From Ceratobasidium sp. AG-K (Eukaryota; Basidiomycota; Agaricomycetes; Cantharellales; Ceratobasidiaceae): a DNA stretch of 64,000 nt. Where the stretch lies: NCBI GenBank assembly GCA_037039685.1, contig JAWNGF010000009.1:372001-436000 (forward strand), given 5' to 3'. Positions 25,690 through 36,484 of the stretch are shown piece by piece (the first letter of the stretch is position 1; the number at the start of each line of letters is the position of its first letter). A model generated the notes under the pieces. It did not search any database, was not told the DNA's origin, and saw nothing but the letters and a program-made list of their open reading frames with translations. The translations under genes and the position numbers were made by a program.

Positions 25690-27325
25690 ATGGTAGATTG
25701 AGATCCAGTGTGGGATGAAGAGGTACAGCAGATACAAAATGTGTTAATGTTTGTCAACCAGATAGTAAATAGAGGTGACAAACCAATTGCACACAATCCA
25801 CTTAACATAATCAATGACCCTTTTGACCTCAGGTTTGAGGCACTTGGTTACAACCCTGGGCCACCATTGGGGGACAGCAACCTCAATGAGCATATCCACA
25901 TGCTCTTCTGCTACATCACTGAGCCTATTGAACTAGTCCACAAGGTGGAGATTGACCCTCAGTACCAATACTTGTATCATGACAAGTACTCAATCACTTC
26001 ACAGCTGTACCAGATGAATTGGTATCAGCAATTAATGAGTTGGCCACACAAGTGGTTCTGTAGAGCATATAGGTAAGTAAAACAGGACAAGGAGGAGAAC
26101 AGCCTGCACTTACTGAGTTAATCCAGGGTGGCTCAACTAACCTTTGAGTCTCTCACTGACCATCTTTCCAACAACCTGGTATTTCTCCAAGGGGTGGGTC
26201 AACCACAATGGCCTGTTTATTTCCAACCCAGCATGTTTCTCCTTTGTTATGGCATGCTTGGGGGGGATGTGTTTTAACCTTCAATGAAAGCTTCTGTAGC
26301 TGAAGGGACTGTGTTCAATTATTGTTGCCATATAGTGGAGGTGCTCCAGAACTGTTCTTCAGCTCTCTCATGGCCAAATGAGACATGCAAACAGGAAATA
26401 AGGGATTTTTGGGGGGAATGGATGGGCCTGGACTGTGTTGTTGGTACTGTTGACACTACCCATGTCAACTTGACTCACCAACCACCTGTTGGAGGACAGT
26501 TATATTTTGACTGGAAAAAGAACCCTTTGGTAAGCTCAGCTTGGGCACAAAATACAGGATACTGGCAAACTTACTGGAACATGATAGATAAGCGTCCAGG
26601 CCATTTGCAATCACCAATGCAGGTTCATCAGTTATGAAACTGGTCAGCCAGGTTTGGTCAACAACAAGCAAATTTGGTTGGAGTCCCACCTATGGTGCCT
26701 GTGTGGGGAATACTTCAGATACAATGAATTCCTCCTTGGGGATATGGGTCAGTCAACTCTGAGTTAGACTGACATCAATGTCAGCTCACCAGTCATGTAA
26801 AAACTCAGGCTATCCAACATCAACATATCTATTGAGACCTTATGCCAAGAATGAGCTGTGAGTAGATGCACAACATTGGCAAACATTCAATCATATACTT
26901 TCTTGAAGCCAAGTGCTTGTGGAGTGCATGTTTGGGAGACTTAAGGCCCACTCTTGGCATTGAGGTACATGGCCCCAACAAGGGATAGTGACAAACTTTA
27001 TTGAACACTTGGGGCACTGTTTATCCTGCACAATTTGTGTATCAATTACCCCAACACAGTCAATGGGTTGCCTGATGCTTTCATGCAGAGTGAGCTTGAG
27101 TGCCTTCAGCAAATCTCAGACAGTGAGCTCAATCCTGACAAGGACAATGCTTGGATCCCATTCTACAATACTGTTGGCTTGGAACACCCAGGTGATTGGT
27201 TTGATGGAGATGTACCAGATGAGGGAAATATTTTACAGGATGGGGAGGTGTTTTGCTTGCAATGCCTCAAGATAGCAGTTCTGGATTGGTGGACCCAGAT
27301 AATGTATGGGCTGCATGCTTGTTAG
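25690..27325 (+). pseudogene. Degenerate PIF/Harbinger-type DDE transposase
   Basis: Pieces in order: an N-terminal domain (25708-26076, DEEVQQIQNVLMFVNQIV...), then 26284-26637 with EGTVFNYCCHIVEVL and LDCVVGTVDTTHVNLTHQPP, the first catalytic Asp context of DDE_Tnp_4. A middle zone of stops follows, then 'VECMFGRLKAHSWH' near 26925 (the E-x3-G-R-L-K motif) and ALFILHNLCINYPNT near 27010, typical of Harbinger C-termini. The frame is broken repeatedly between pieces, so the copy is dead. An acidic tail (27065-27325) closes it. Confidence 0.75.
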
Positions 27326-27486
27326 ATAGATACAAGAGAATATGTTTTTCAAACCAATTAAATAAGTCCAGGTATAGTACAGGCATCAAAAACAGTATAC
27401 TGGAGAAGAATTAGTACTGCCAAAAAATACAGATGCTGGAGTACATACTCATTTAATCACCTCTGGATCCCACCTGGTTGGGCCAA

Positions 27487-27789
27487 TCACCCCCTTGGAT
27501 GGCTCAGACATTTTTCAAGTGCTGCCTGAATGCTTCCTCCATGTCCAAGTTGAGTTTCTTTTGCCAGCATGAGCTCTGAAATCCTGGTGCAATATTCATC
27601 CTTGTGCTTGGCTGAGGTTTCTGGGTTACAGAGCAGCCACAGCCATAGATCCACAGCAATGTTTGTGTTCTTGCAGATCTCTTCATTCAACTTGGCAACT
27701 GCTTTGCCAATGGCAGCAATCTCCACCATGTTCCCTTGGGACTTCTTGAGGAGTGTGTGGCTCTCACCAGCTTGGACCAAGAATGCCAA
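27487..27789 (-). CDS. Hypothetical helical ORF convergent to the Harbinger transposase relic
   Basis: About 100 residues with KSQGNMVEIAAIGKAVAKLN and VDLWLWLLCNPETSAKHKDE, Lys/Glu-rich and helical. It lies 160 bases after the transposase relic on the opposite strand. Harbinger elements usually encode a second, DNA-binding protein, and this could be a remnant of one. No SANT/Myb motif was seen. It may equally be chance. Confidence 0.35.
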   Translation of the reverse strand: MAFLVQAGESHTLLKKSQGNMVEIAAIGKAVAKLNEEICKNTNIAVDLWLWLLCNPETSAKHKDEYCTRISELMLAKETQLGHGGSIQAALEKCLSHPRG

Positions 27790-27827
27790 TGTTGAATTGT
27801 TTGTCTCAGTGAGACTTGCTATTTAAC

Positions 27828-27938
27828 ATGCCTCCCACTCCATTTACTTGCACTCAATGCACTGCAGTACTTGAGTGGGCCCAAGAACTGGGCCTGGTCA
27901 ATGCATCCACAATGGAGCCATTTGATGAGTGCAAGTGA
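27828..27938 (+). pseudogene. Distant relic of the short 'PRTPFTR' family
   Basis: MPPTPFTCTQCTAVLEWAQE then LGLVNASTMEPFDECK and a TGA where relatives have an Arg codon. It shows that the short-gene family is dispersed beyond the tandem block, inside the CpG-poor repeat zone. Confidence 0.55.
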
Positions 27939-27985
27939 GCTTTGGAGGCTGTAGAAAGTGATATGAATAACACTGGCCATCATGG

Positions 27986-28675
27986 TGGGAGCTAGAAATT
28001 TGACTCTCTGGTTTCATTTATATGAATGTTTTATGAGGCAAAAGGTAGCTAGTGTACTGTGAACATTGGTGTGAGGCTCATAGGTTCACCTCACATGCTT
28101 GTTTCAGTAGTTTTGGCAAAAAATCTCCCTGTGGACTGCCTCATGACCAATGTCTCCTCAATTCATAATCCCATTGGGTGGCCAAACTTTAGTTGGAATT
28201 TAGGCTTTCCAAGTGGTCAATGTCAGCAGTCTAGCCTGGAGGAGCTCCTGGTCTTGAGAGCCTACATGGGCCTGAGGGAGCCAGTTTCTGAAGGGGTCCA
28301 GTTGGTCTCCTGTCCCCACCAAGCATAGTGTTATGACCTCATAACATTTATTCCAATTTTATACCTTTTTCCAAAACACTTTCCTTTTTTGGTATATTTG
28401 TCTTGTCCAGATCATGTGATGTATTTGTCTTTCCTTTGGCAATCTGTGGTGCTTCTGATAAGCCTAGTCATATTGAATTGGATCATGTATTTGATATAGA
28501 TAAGGATTTCCCACATTGCCTCTGTTTATACAGGGCAATGCACACTCATGTATATAAGCTTGGAGGGCAAGCCTGTAAACAACATGGCTTGACCTCCTTT
28601 CCATAGGACTTGCCAATTCTATATATCTATCTACATCATTGCACTTCCTTAAGCTCTTGCACATTTGCAATTGAG
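27986..28675. other. Non-coding stretch before the retrotransposon nest
   Basis: No supported gene. AT-rich and CpG-poor. Confidence 0.3.
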
Positions 28676-29165
28676 TGTCGTGACCTGTCCCGCCCTCTGT
28701 CTCTCTTTCTGCGGACTCGTGGCTTGTACCGGCACCTTATGCACCTCTTCTGTATTAATGTGCCCTCTCCCTCATTTAGTGGGGTGTATGGATGATGTGT
28801 TACCATGAGTCATATGACTCATGCTGTTTTCTATTGGCTGGCCTTACGCAGCCCCCTTTATGACTCGGTTGTGGCTGGACTTGTTGACTCACCTTGTATA
28901 TATGACTTGACCTGTCTTTGCCTATATATACTGGCTTGCAAGCATGGTCATCCCCAGCTTGCTTCGCCTTGTCAACTCTCCCTGCAGTGTGTGATCAGAG
29001 GCACTTGGCTACTTAGCCACTTCAGCAGCCACTTGGGATTTGGAGCTAGGACTTCTACTTAGAAGCTAGCAATTTCCCTTAGCGATTTAGTCTACTTAGA
29101 CTTATTGCTCACGGTCAACAAGGCAATTAGCAGTTGTCAACTCTACTACTTAGCAGGTTGCAACA
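28676..29165 (+). repeat. T-type LTR (5' side of Element B)
   Basis: TGTCGTGACCTG...GGTTGCAACA, 490 bp, with a TATATATA box near 28924 and the palindrome CATGAGTCATATGACTCATG (28804-28823). It is followed directly by TTGCAAAGCAAGC, matching TTACAAAACAAGC after the 5' LTR of D, which is the likely primer-binding region. Confidence 0.8.
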
Positions 29166-29226
29166 TTGCAAAGCAAGCACCACTTCCGCTGAGCCACGAG
29201 AAACAAGGTCACGTGACTTCTCAACA

Positions 29227-29798
29227 ATGAACTCAAAACCCTTGAGCACAGCGTCAAATAGGCAGGGTACTCAGCCTGAGCCACAAATAGTAGAGGTTCA
29301 AGCAAACCCTTCAAGAGCATCCAGAGAACAAGCTGGAGATTGGACAGCACCACTTAGAAGCAACAGCCAAGCCTCAAGGCCACCATCTACCAGCGTCCCA
29401 GGAGGAATTGGCAACATAGTTGAAACATTGCAGGAAGAACCCACAAATTCCAATGAATGATTGACATCCCCTACCATCAGGGTGATTGAAATTACAGACA
29501 ACACGCCACCACCTTTGACTGTACAAAGGGATCCAGGAACAATAGCCAGCCCACAGGCAATTAGGGTCATTCGACCAACAGGAATGGCGCAATCAGGCCA
29601 AAGGAATGCAACACCAGGGCTATCAATGCCACCAACAGGTTGGATGCCACTACCAGCACTCCTTGGACCTAGGCAACCCCTCAAAATGCCAAACTTAGAC
29701 AATTTTTTCCCACAGGCTACTCCGGCACCTTCTACTCCCAGTATAGTTCCAGTGATGCTGGTAGTCTCCAGAAGCCAACGTGTGGCAAGCGTTCCCTC
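29227..29798 (+). pseudogene. Element B gag, N-terminal piece
   Basis: MNSKPLSTASNRQGTQPEPQ opens a disordered Pro/Ser/Thr-rich gag leader. TGA at 29458 closes the first part, and the same frame continues (PTIRVIEITDNTPPPL...) to the insertion point of Element A. 'GGIGNIVETLQEEPTN' corresponds to 'GAFGIADMTIVQEEEPTITN' in the D gag, which identifies the family. Confidence 0.7.
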
Positions 29799-30210
29799 TG
29801 TCCCGACTTGGGTCAATTAGGTATATAAGAGTTAAGGGGTTTGACTTAGACAAGTCTTAGAACCCAAGGAGTAGTGATAGTAAAAGAGTTGAATAGGCAA
29901 GTCCTAGTGGAGAAGAGGTCAAGCCTTGTCGTTAACCGGCTTGACCTCTGGGTTTATATACACGTGAGATCAAGGCCACGTCATCATCTATCAGTGTGGG
30001 AAAGCTGAGTACAACCAATGATAAGCGAGATAAGAGGTATGACTCGACATTCTGGAAGTTCCGGAAGTATCACCAATATCAAATGAAAAGACAGATACAT
30101 CACATGATACAAGTTAAGCGCCAGAGGACATTTGTACCAAAAAAGGAAAGTGTTCGGAAAAAAAGATATAAAATCAGAATAAAATGTCTGAGCTTAGTCA
30201 GCTCATGACA
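29799..30210 (-). repeat. Element A 3' LTR
   Basis: On the plus strand TGTCCCGACTTGG...AGCTCATGACA. It carries a TATATA motif read on the minus strand as GTATATAAACC. A Lys/Arg-rich 70-codon frame inside it is repeated in the other LTR and is considered incidental. Confidence 0.9.
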
Positions 30211-30220
30211 TTACCCCCTC

Positions 30221-32004
30221 CTAAGGGCCTGGCGCGGTGGGATGGAGTTTGTGAAATTTATCAACCAGTTCAGGAGCGTTCTTGAGATCTTCCTTTGACT
30301 GCCAAGAGTTGTCTGCATGAGAGTACCCTTTCCACTTAACGTAATAGTGGAGTTGGCGGCGGATTTCCTTGGAATTAAGGATCTCTTCAACCTCCCATTC
30401 TTCTTCTCCATCTTGTGTGACAATAGGGGGTGGTTGAGCGGGTTCGCGGCCATGGGGATCAGAGTGGAATTTCTTGAGCAGCATGACATGGAAGACAGGA
30501 TGAACTTTCATCGATTTTGGTAACTCCAGTCTAAAGGCGTGAGTCCCTACTTTTTCCATTACTTTGTAAGGGCCTAAAACTTTGTGGGAGAGTTTTACTG
30601 AGGGTCTGTCTGTGGAAACATTCTGATGATTTAGCCAGACTTTATCTCCCGGGTTTATCTCTTCTGGTTCTTTGGCTCCTTTATCAAAGTAGTGTTTATA
30701 GGACTGATTTGCTAGGATGAGGGCGGCTTTGACTTCGTCGTATCCTTTCAACAGGAATTCTGCATGGGCATCAGCTTCAGGAACAGTATAGTCTGATTCT
30801 TCCCCGATGTTCATTCTAGGGTTGAAACCCTGGCAGATTTGGAAAGGGGTTTTGCCAGTGGATGCTTGGATTCCATTGTTGTAAGCAAATTCTGCCATAG
30901 GGAGCAAGGCCACCCAGTCGTTTTGCCTATGGTTGACAAAAGCCCTGATAAAGATTTCAACGACTTGGTTTGCCCGTTCTGACTGTCTGTCTGTCCTTGG
31001 ATGGTATGCTGTGCTGAAGGTAGGTTTCACGTCTAACTGTTTGTACAGATGCCTAATGAACTTTGAGTTGAAAGTGGATCCTCTATCCGAGACTGTTGCT
31101 TTTGGAGTGCCGTGAATTTTCCAAATGTTTGCAACAAAGATATTGGCTATGTCTACTGCTGTGGCCGTTGATTTGCAAGGGAGATAGTGTGCCATCTTGG
31201 AGAACCAATCTACTACTGTTAAGATTGCGTCATATCCTTCTGATTCTGGGAGCCCTACAATCATGTCGTAGGAGATCTCTTCCCAAGGTCTCTCAGGAAT
31301 ATGTAAAGGACGCAGTAATCCTGTGGGGAGTTGGTTTGATGGTTTAACTCGAATGCATGTTTCGCAGTGTGACACATAAGAGTTGACAAATTTCTTCATG
31401 GTTGGCCAGTAGTAAGTTCTGGAAACCAATTCCAATGTTCTTGCTTGTCCAGGATGCCCAGCTGTAATATTGTCATGGCACGATTCCAATATCAGGTTTC
31501 TGACGGTTTCATCCTTGGGAACAAAGATCTTTCCTTTGAACATTAGGAGTCCTTCTCTGTATTCCCAATCTTTGACTTTTTCTCTGTTTCTCAGCTTATT
31601 GTGGGCTTCCTCTAATCTGGGATCTTTGAGGATTGCTTCTCTGATTAGATCGTTAATCTCCTGGTCAGGGGTAATAGCCGAAATAAAAATGTCTGGTTTG
31701 AGGAGAACTTGGTTCTCTACCCCCCCCAAAGGTTCTAGGTCATATCGCCTTGAGAGAATGTCTGCTTTTTTGTTTTGGCTTCCTGGCCTGTATAAGATTT
31801 GGAAGTTGAAGTCCACCAAGAAATTCATCCAGCGGATCTGGCGTTGGTTCAATTGTTTGGATGATGAGAAGTATTCCAAATTTTTGTGATCTGTTATCAC
31901 TTGAATGGCTTTTTCTGTGCCTTGGAGTAAGTGCCGCCATTCTTTGAAGGCTCTAATGATTGCCAATAGTTCCTTGTCAAAAATGTCGTAGTTTTGTTCA
32001 GCCG
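30221..32004 (-). CDS. Element A pol, 3' part: RNase H end, integrase, chromodomain
   Basis: Continues the pol frame cut by Element C: AEQNYDIFDKELLAII (RNase H), ITDHKNLEYF, the zinc finger HDNITAGHPGQARTL...CETC (HHCC), the integrase core with D-D-E in 'TVVDWFSKMAHYLPC', 'TVSDRGSTFNSK' and 'HPRTDRQSERANQ', a GPY/F-like segment, and a C-terminal chromodomain (EWEVEEILNSKEI, YYVKWKGYSHADNSWQ) retaining all three aromatic cage positions. It ends at 30221. The reading frame has no internal stops. Confidence 0.9.
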
Positions 32005-32009
32005 GATTT

Positions 32010-33179
32010 TGTTATGGATACTGACATTCTGTCATAGGAATAACATACTGAAATCCAAACCTATGCTTGTGGCGACTTTTCTGCTTGTTTGCATGTATGC
32101 AGTTTTGTAACTGTCTTTACTCCCTCTTGAACGCTACTTTGTGCTACTTCTTTATGTCGATATGTAGTACTCTCTAGTAGCTTCAATTCACTGTCTTTTG
32201 CGTCTCTATATGCGGGGATTTCATAAAGATATGAAATGTCTAAGTTTATTGTCTTTGGCGCTTAGGGAGAGATACATTGTTATACTTGTATCTCCACCAA
32301 TACTGATCCGTTCGCTTAGCTTGAACTTGCGACTGACTCGCAAGCTTTCAATTCAGCCGATCGCACTTGTTTCATGTGAATTGACCGGCTATTTCCCGCG
32401 ATATGTCTCGTGGCTTGTCAAGGTGCTGAAATGACTCATTTCAGCAGCCACCAGATCTTGAGAGCTGCATAGCTTGTAGATAGTGATTTAGTATAGTTAC
32501 TTGACTGGAGCAATTAGTTAGATGACTCATAATATATGTTCCAGCCAACCAAAGCACTCTGACTCCATGAATGCTAGTCATCAAGGCATCAGTGTTCATC
32601 CACCCCTCCTATCATTGGTAGATGCCCCCAATGATAGCCACAACCAGATGACTAGTGTTCTGAGGCCTCTAGGGTATAAATACATGCCCTCTAAGAGCCC
32701 TCCATCCTCACCTCACTCTACATCTGTTGTGCTTTGGCTTGGCTGTGTGATTTCCCCCATTATTGTTGTGTGCCTCAAACAGTATTTGTTAGCCTAAAGA
32801 AAAGGATCTCCTGAGTACCTATTATAGAGGAAAGGTTGCAGACGTCTTATAGTGCTTTTACAAGTAAGAACAAGGAAGGCATTTAGGGAATAGCCTAAGA
32901 TTAGTACATACTTAGTTCATTGCAACTAGGAGTGTGAAACAGTGACATTTAATAGCTAAGGGAACCTGAGCTCAGTACTCCTGCTCTTTCTATTACTAGT
33001 GTACATACACTCTACAGTAGGAAAGCTTAGTATCAATTCCATTAAGTGTGCAACTAGATTGCTTACTTACTGAGAGCATCTCAGACTACTGAGACATTAC
33101 TTTATATTGTTCCACTGTGTGTATTCTGTAGTTATATCACTTGTACATACAAGTAGCTGCAACTCTCAGATATATAACA
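32010..33179 (+). repeat. Element C 5' LTR
   Basis: TGTTATGG...ATATAACA. TATAAA at 32675-32680 marks the likely promoter. A perfect 23-bp palindrome at 32424-32446 is centred on TGACTCA, and a second ATGACTCAT lies at about 32522, both full bZIP (Gcn4/AP-1) consensus sites. Confidence 0.92.
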
Positions 33180-33315
33180 GATTTAGTGATTTGGAAAGAA
33201 AAGCTACAGGGTGTAATTTTCCTTCTTCATCCTTCTGTGACAAAACTGCTCCTGTGGCATTCTGTAGTTATATCACTTGTACATACAAGTAGCTGCAACT
33301 CTCAGATATATAACA
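33180..33315 (+). other. Displaced copy of 3' host flank plus LTR tail inside Element C
   Basis: 33180-33259 is an exact-looking copy of 45146-45225, the Element A pol sequence that flanks the 3' LTR of C. 33260-33315 repeats the last 56 bp of the LTR (33124-33179). The normal internal sequence (TTGGTGAAGCGACCC) begins only at 33316. Confidence 0.9.
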
Positions 33316-33333
33316 TTGGTGAAGCGACCCAGG
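33316..33333 (+). promoter_or_regulatory. Putative primer-binding site of Element C
   Basis: TTGGTGAAGCGACCCAGG starts directly after the duplicated LTR tail. TGG complements a tRNA CCA end. The tRNA species is not assigned. Confidence 0.5.
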
Positions 33334-33394
33334 TAGTAATCTTTGTTGCTACATATACTGGATTACTACCCAACACCTATACTGTGCTTAAGAG

Positions 33395-36300
33395 ATGTCT
33401 AGTTCTAATTCTAGCACCTCCTTACATGAATCTAGGACTGTTGCTGCTGAAGAGGAGGTTACTCCTCTAGACTCAGTGTCACAACAAGGACCTAGAACCC
33501 CTACTGCTGGACCCTCCTATCTTCCTCAAAGAAATAGGTGGTCAGCCCATGATGCTCAGTCTGATTGGAGTCTTAACTGGCAAGAGATTGAAGCTGATGA
33601 GGACTACATGTACTCATTAATGCCCTATCTGCCTATGGCCTCCACCTCATTTACTGCACTATCTGAGTCTGATAGAAGGAGACTTATATATACTCCTGCT
33701 ACTGCTCAACTCACTAATACTGTGCGCTAGTATAGTGATATTAATGATAGAAGGAAGCTAGCTAGGGCTATTGGCTGGAAGATTTATTCTAAAAGTCCAA
33801 TTCCTCATGAGCATAACATCTACCTATCAATTCAAGGAAGAAAATGGGCAGCCTCTTATCTTCAGACTCTGGATACCTTTTGTGTATTTGCTCCTAAATG
33901 GATACACAACCCTTCTCAAGATGTAGTTATGGATTTTAATCATACACTACATGGATCTTTTAAAAGAGATCTGAAGGTTCTGTATAGGCAGCACTGTCAA
34001 AGGGAGATTCCAGAAGATGAAGTGGACCATCCTGAAGTTCCTTCCTACCCTGCAACAGAGACTTACACTACATTCAATAAAGCTCAGCATGAAATAGCTG
34101 CTGTAGTTTATAGGGATGAAGTGGAGCGCTTTTTGGCTTACATTTACAGGGAATTAAGAAGGAATGAGGATAAAGGTAAGAGCAAAGCTATTCAAGGTCA
34201 TATGGAAACTGTGTTGTCACATAATTCCACAGACTTTGACCAGTTCCCCATATATGCTCCTAGAGCTAGAGAAGCTGCTGAAGCAGTAGTTACTAATCCT
34301 AACCCCCTTGCTCTCAGGCAAGAGTCTGAAGATCCAGTAACTACTATGACACCTTCTCTGGTTCCAAGGTATTACCATAGGCGCAAATCTGGTGCTTTTG
34401 GTTTTATCAAGACTAGGTCTAATAGTCCTGAAGACAATGAGATTAGAAAAAGTCCCATACCAATGGTTACTCCCCTCAGGAGTACTCCATTTGTTGGAGG
34501 AGCTCAGTTTACACCTGGGCTAATGCAACAACTTGGTCAATCTTCTAATCCTCAAGTTTCAGTACTAGGCCCTGCTACTAATACTGCATTTGGCCTACCT
34601 GGAAATAGTACTACTGGAATAGGTCCTAGAAAATCAGGAATGGTTTCCCAACCATTGAGCTTTTCCTTCTTCAATAAGGATTCCATGAAACCTATTGAGG
34701 AAGAAACAATACCTGAGACTCCTAGTAGACCTAAAGTTGGATCAGGAAGAGTGATGGGAAGAAGGCTCTCCAATATGATAGGAGGTACTCTGTCTTCTCC
34801 TCCACCTGCTTTAACCCAACCTCCTACTGCAGTAGTTTCTCAATTAGGACCCAAAGTTAGTAGTATACTACAACCTACTAATACTCAGCCTAGTGTTGCA
34901 CCTGTGGAAGTAACTGCTGCACCTGTTGTAGTTGATCCTTACTCTAATGATACTCTTAGAAGGCCTAGACATAGGTCCAGAGCTCCCTTGGAGGAAGGAG
35001 AAACTGCTGAGATTCTTCAGCCATCTCCCATAAGGTACAATCAATATGGACATATAGAAAGGTTGAATCAACATGCTACTGGCATGATTGCCACCAAACA
35101 ACCAGACCTTAAGGATGGTAAAGACCTAAGTAACCATGAAGGAAGTCAGAGAACTCCTCCTGATCAACCTAGGAATCCACCCTATTGGCACCATGGTGGA
35201 CCACCTGGAGCTGGTCCTTCTGATCAAGGAGGAAACCCAGGCAATGGTGGTTCAGGCAATGGTGGGAATCCTCCTAATCCTCCTGGAGGCAATGGTGACC
35301 CATATGGTCCCCCTGGAGGTAATGGTGGTCCTCCTGGAGGCAATGGTGGTCCCCCTAATGGGAATGGTGGTCCTCCAATTCCTCCAATTCCTCCACAGGG
35401 TAGACAAGGTGGTGGTCCTCCTGGTCCCCCTGGTCCTCCTGGTGGTGGGAATTACTACTATCTAGTAGGTCCTCCTGGTCCCCCTGGACCTCCAGGACCT
35501 GCAGGAACAGCTCCCAGGCTTACTAGACCACATTTTGATTTGCGTCTCAAAATAGAACAGGTGGTACCCAAATACTATGGTGGTGCAGAAGAGCTGATGG
35601 AATGGATCACTCAATTGGACCATGTAGTAAGGAGACACCCAGATCTCTTGGGAGAACTGGGTTATGTAGTACCACTAAGGTTTGAGAAGGATGCCAAAAT
35701 ATGGTTTAATGCACTAGATCCTGCTTGGCAGCAATATATGATGCAGGACTGGCGCCTTATGAAGGAAAATATGGCTAGATACTTCTGGAACCCCCATTGG
35801 CTCAACAAGTTGAGATCTAAAGCTCATCAGGCCAAGTATAGGGAACCAGGTAAAGATACTGAGTCAGAAACTCCTTCACAGTATATCATGCGCAAGAAAG
35901 ACCTTCTTGATGCAGCATATACTTTCACAGATCCAGAAGCTATTGAGGAAGTGCTTAGAGGAGCTCCCCAGCAATGGAAAACTCTGCTCAGCACTGCAAC
36001 TCTTGCTACATGGATGGACTTCATGTTCAAGGTCAAGGAGATTGAAGAACTGCTACAGGACTTCAAACACTCCAAATCTGACTCATACAAGAGTTCTGAC
36101 TTCAACAAAGCTTTTGAGACTTGGAGGCATGAAAGGAGAGAAAAGAAGAAGGAGAAAAAGAAAGCTAGAGTACATGCTGTGAATACTCCCAGCTCTGGGA
36201 AGAAACCTCATGTGCCTAACTACCCTCCTGATGACAAGAATGTGTCTAAAGTCACTCCTGCCTCCCAAGGAAAGCGCCCTTGCTGGCACTGTGGTAGTGG

Positions 36301-36484
36301 TAATCACTGGGATAACCACTGCAAATATGCCAGGAAGAATGCCACTAAGGCTAGGGTGCACTTTGCTAGTATTGAAGGTGATGAGCTTAGAGAACAAGAG
36401 GAGTATGAAGCAGCTGAAGCAGGTTTTAGTAGCAGTTCTGAATCATCAGAAGAGGATGATGAGTCTGACTCTGAGGATTTTTAG
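33395..36484 (+). CDS. Element C Gag, single frame with one internal TAG
   Basis: The frame runs from ATG 33395 to TAG 36482-36484 with one stop, TAG at 33728-33730; no other stop interrupts about 1,029 codons. The second part (from ATG 33929) holds a disordered Pro/Ser/Thr region, then a collagen-like stretch of GNGGPP and GPPGPPGPP repeats (35190-35510), a retrotransposon-gag core (PKYYGGAEELMEWITQLDHV, WFNALDPAWQQYM, PSQYIMRKKDLLDA), a Lys-rich segment, the zinc knuckle CWHCGSGNHWDNHC and an acidic Ser-rich tail. The internal TAG may be read through, may be a recent lesion, or translation may start at 33929. Confidence 0.85.

Noticed and set aside
29996..30208. Lys/Arg-rich 70-codon ORF in the Element A LTR, repeated at 49666-49878
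   Set aside because: It lies antisense to the element inside both LTRs, and repetition follows from LTR identity. No protein features beyond base composition.
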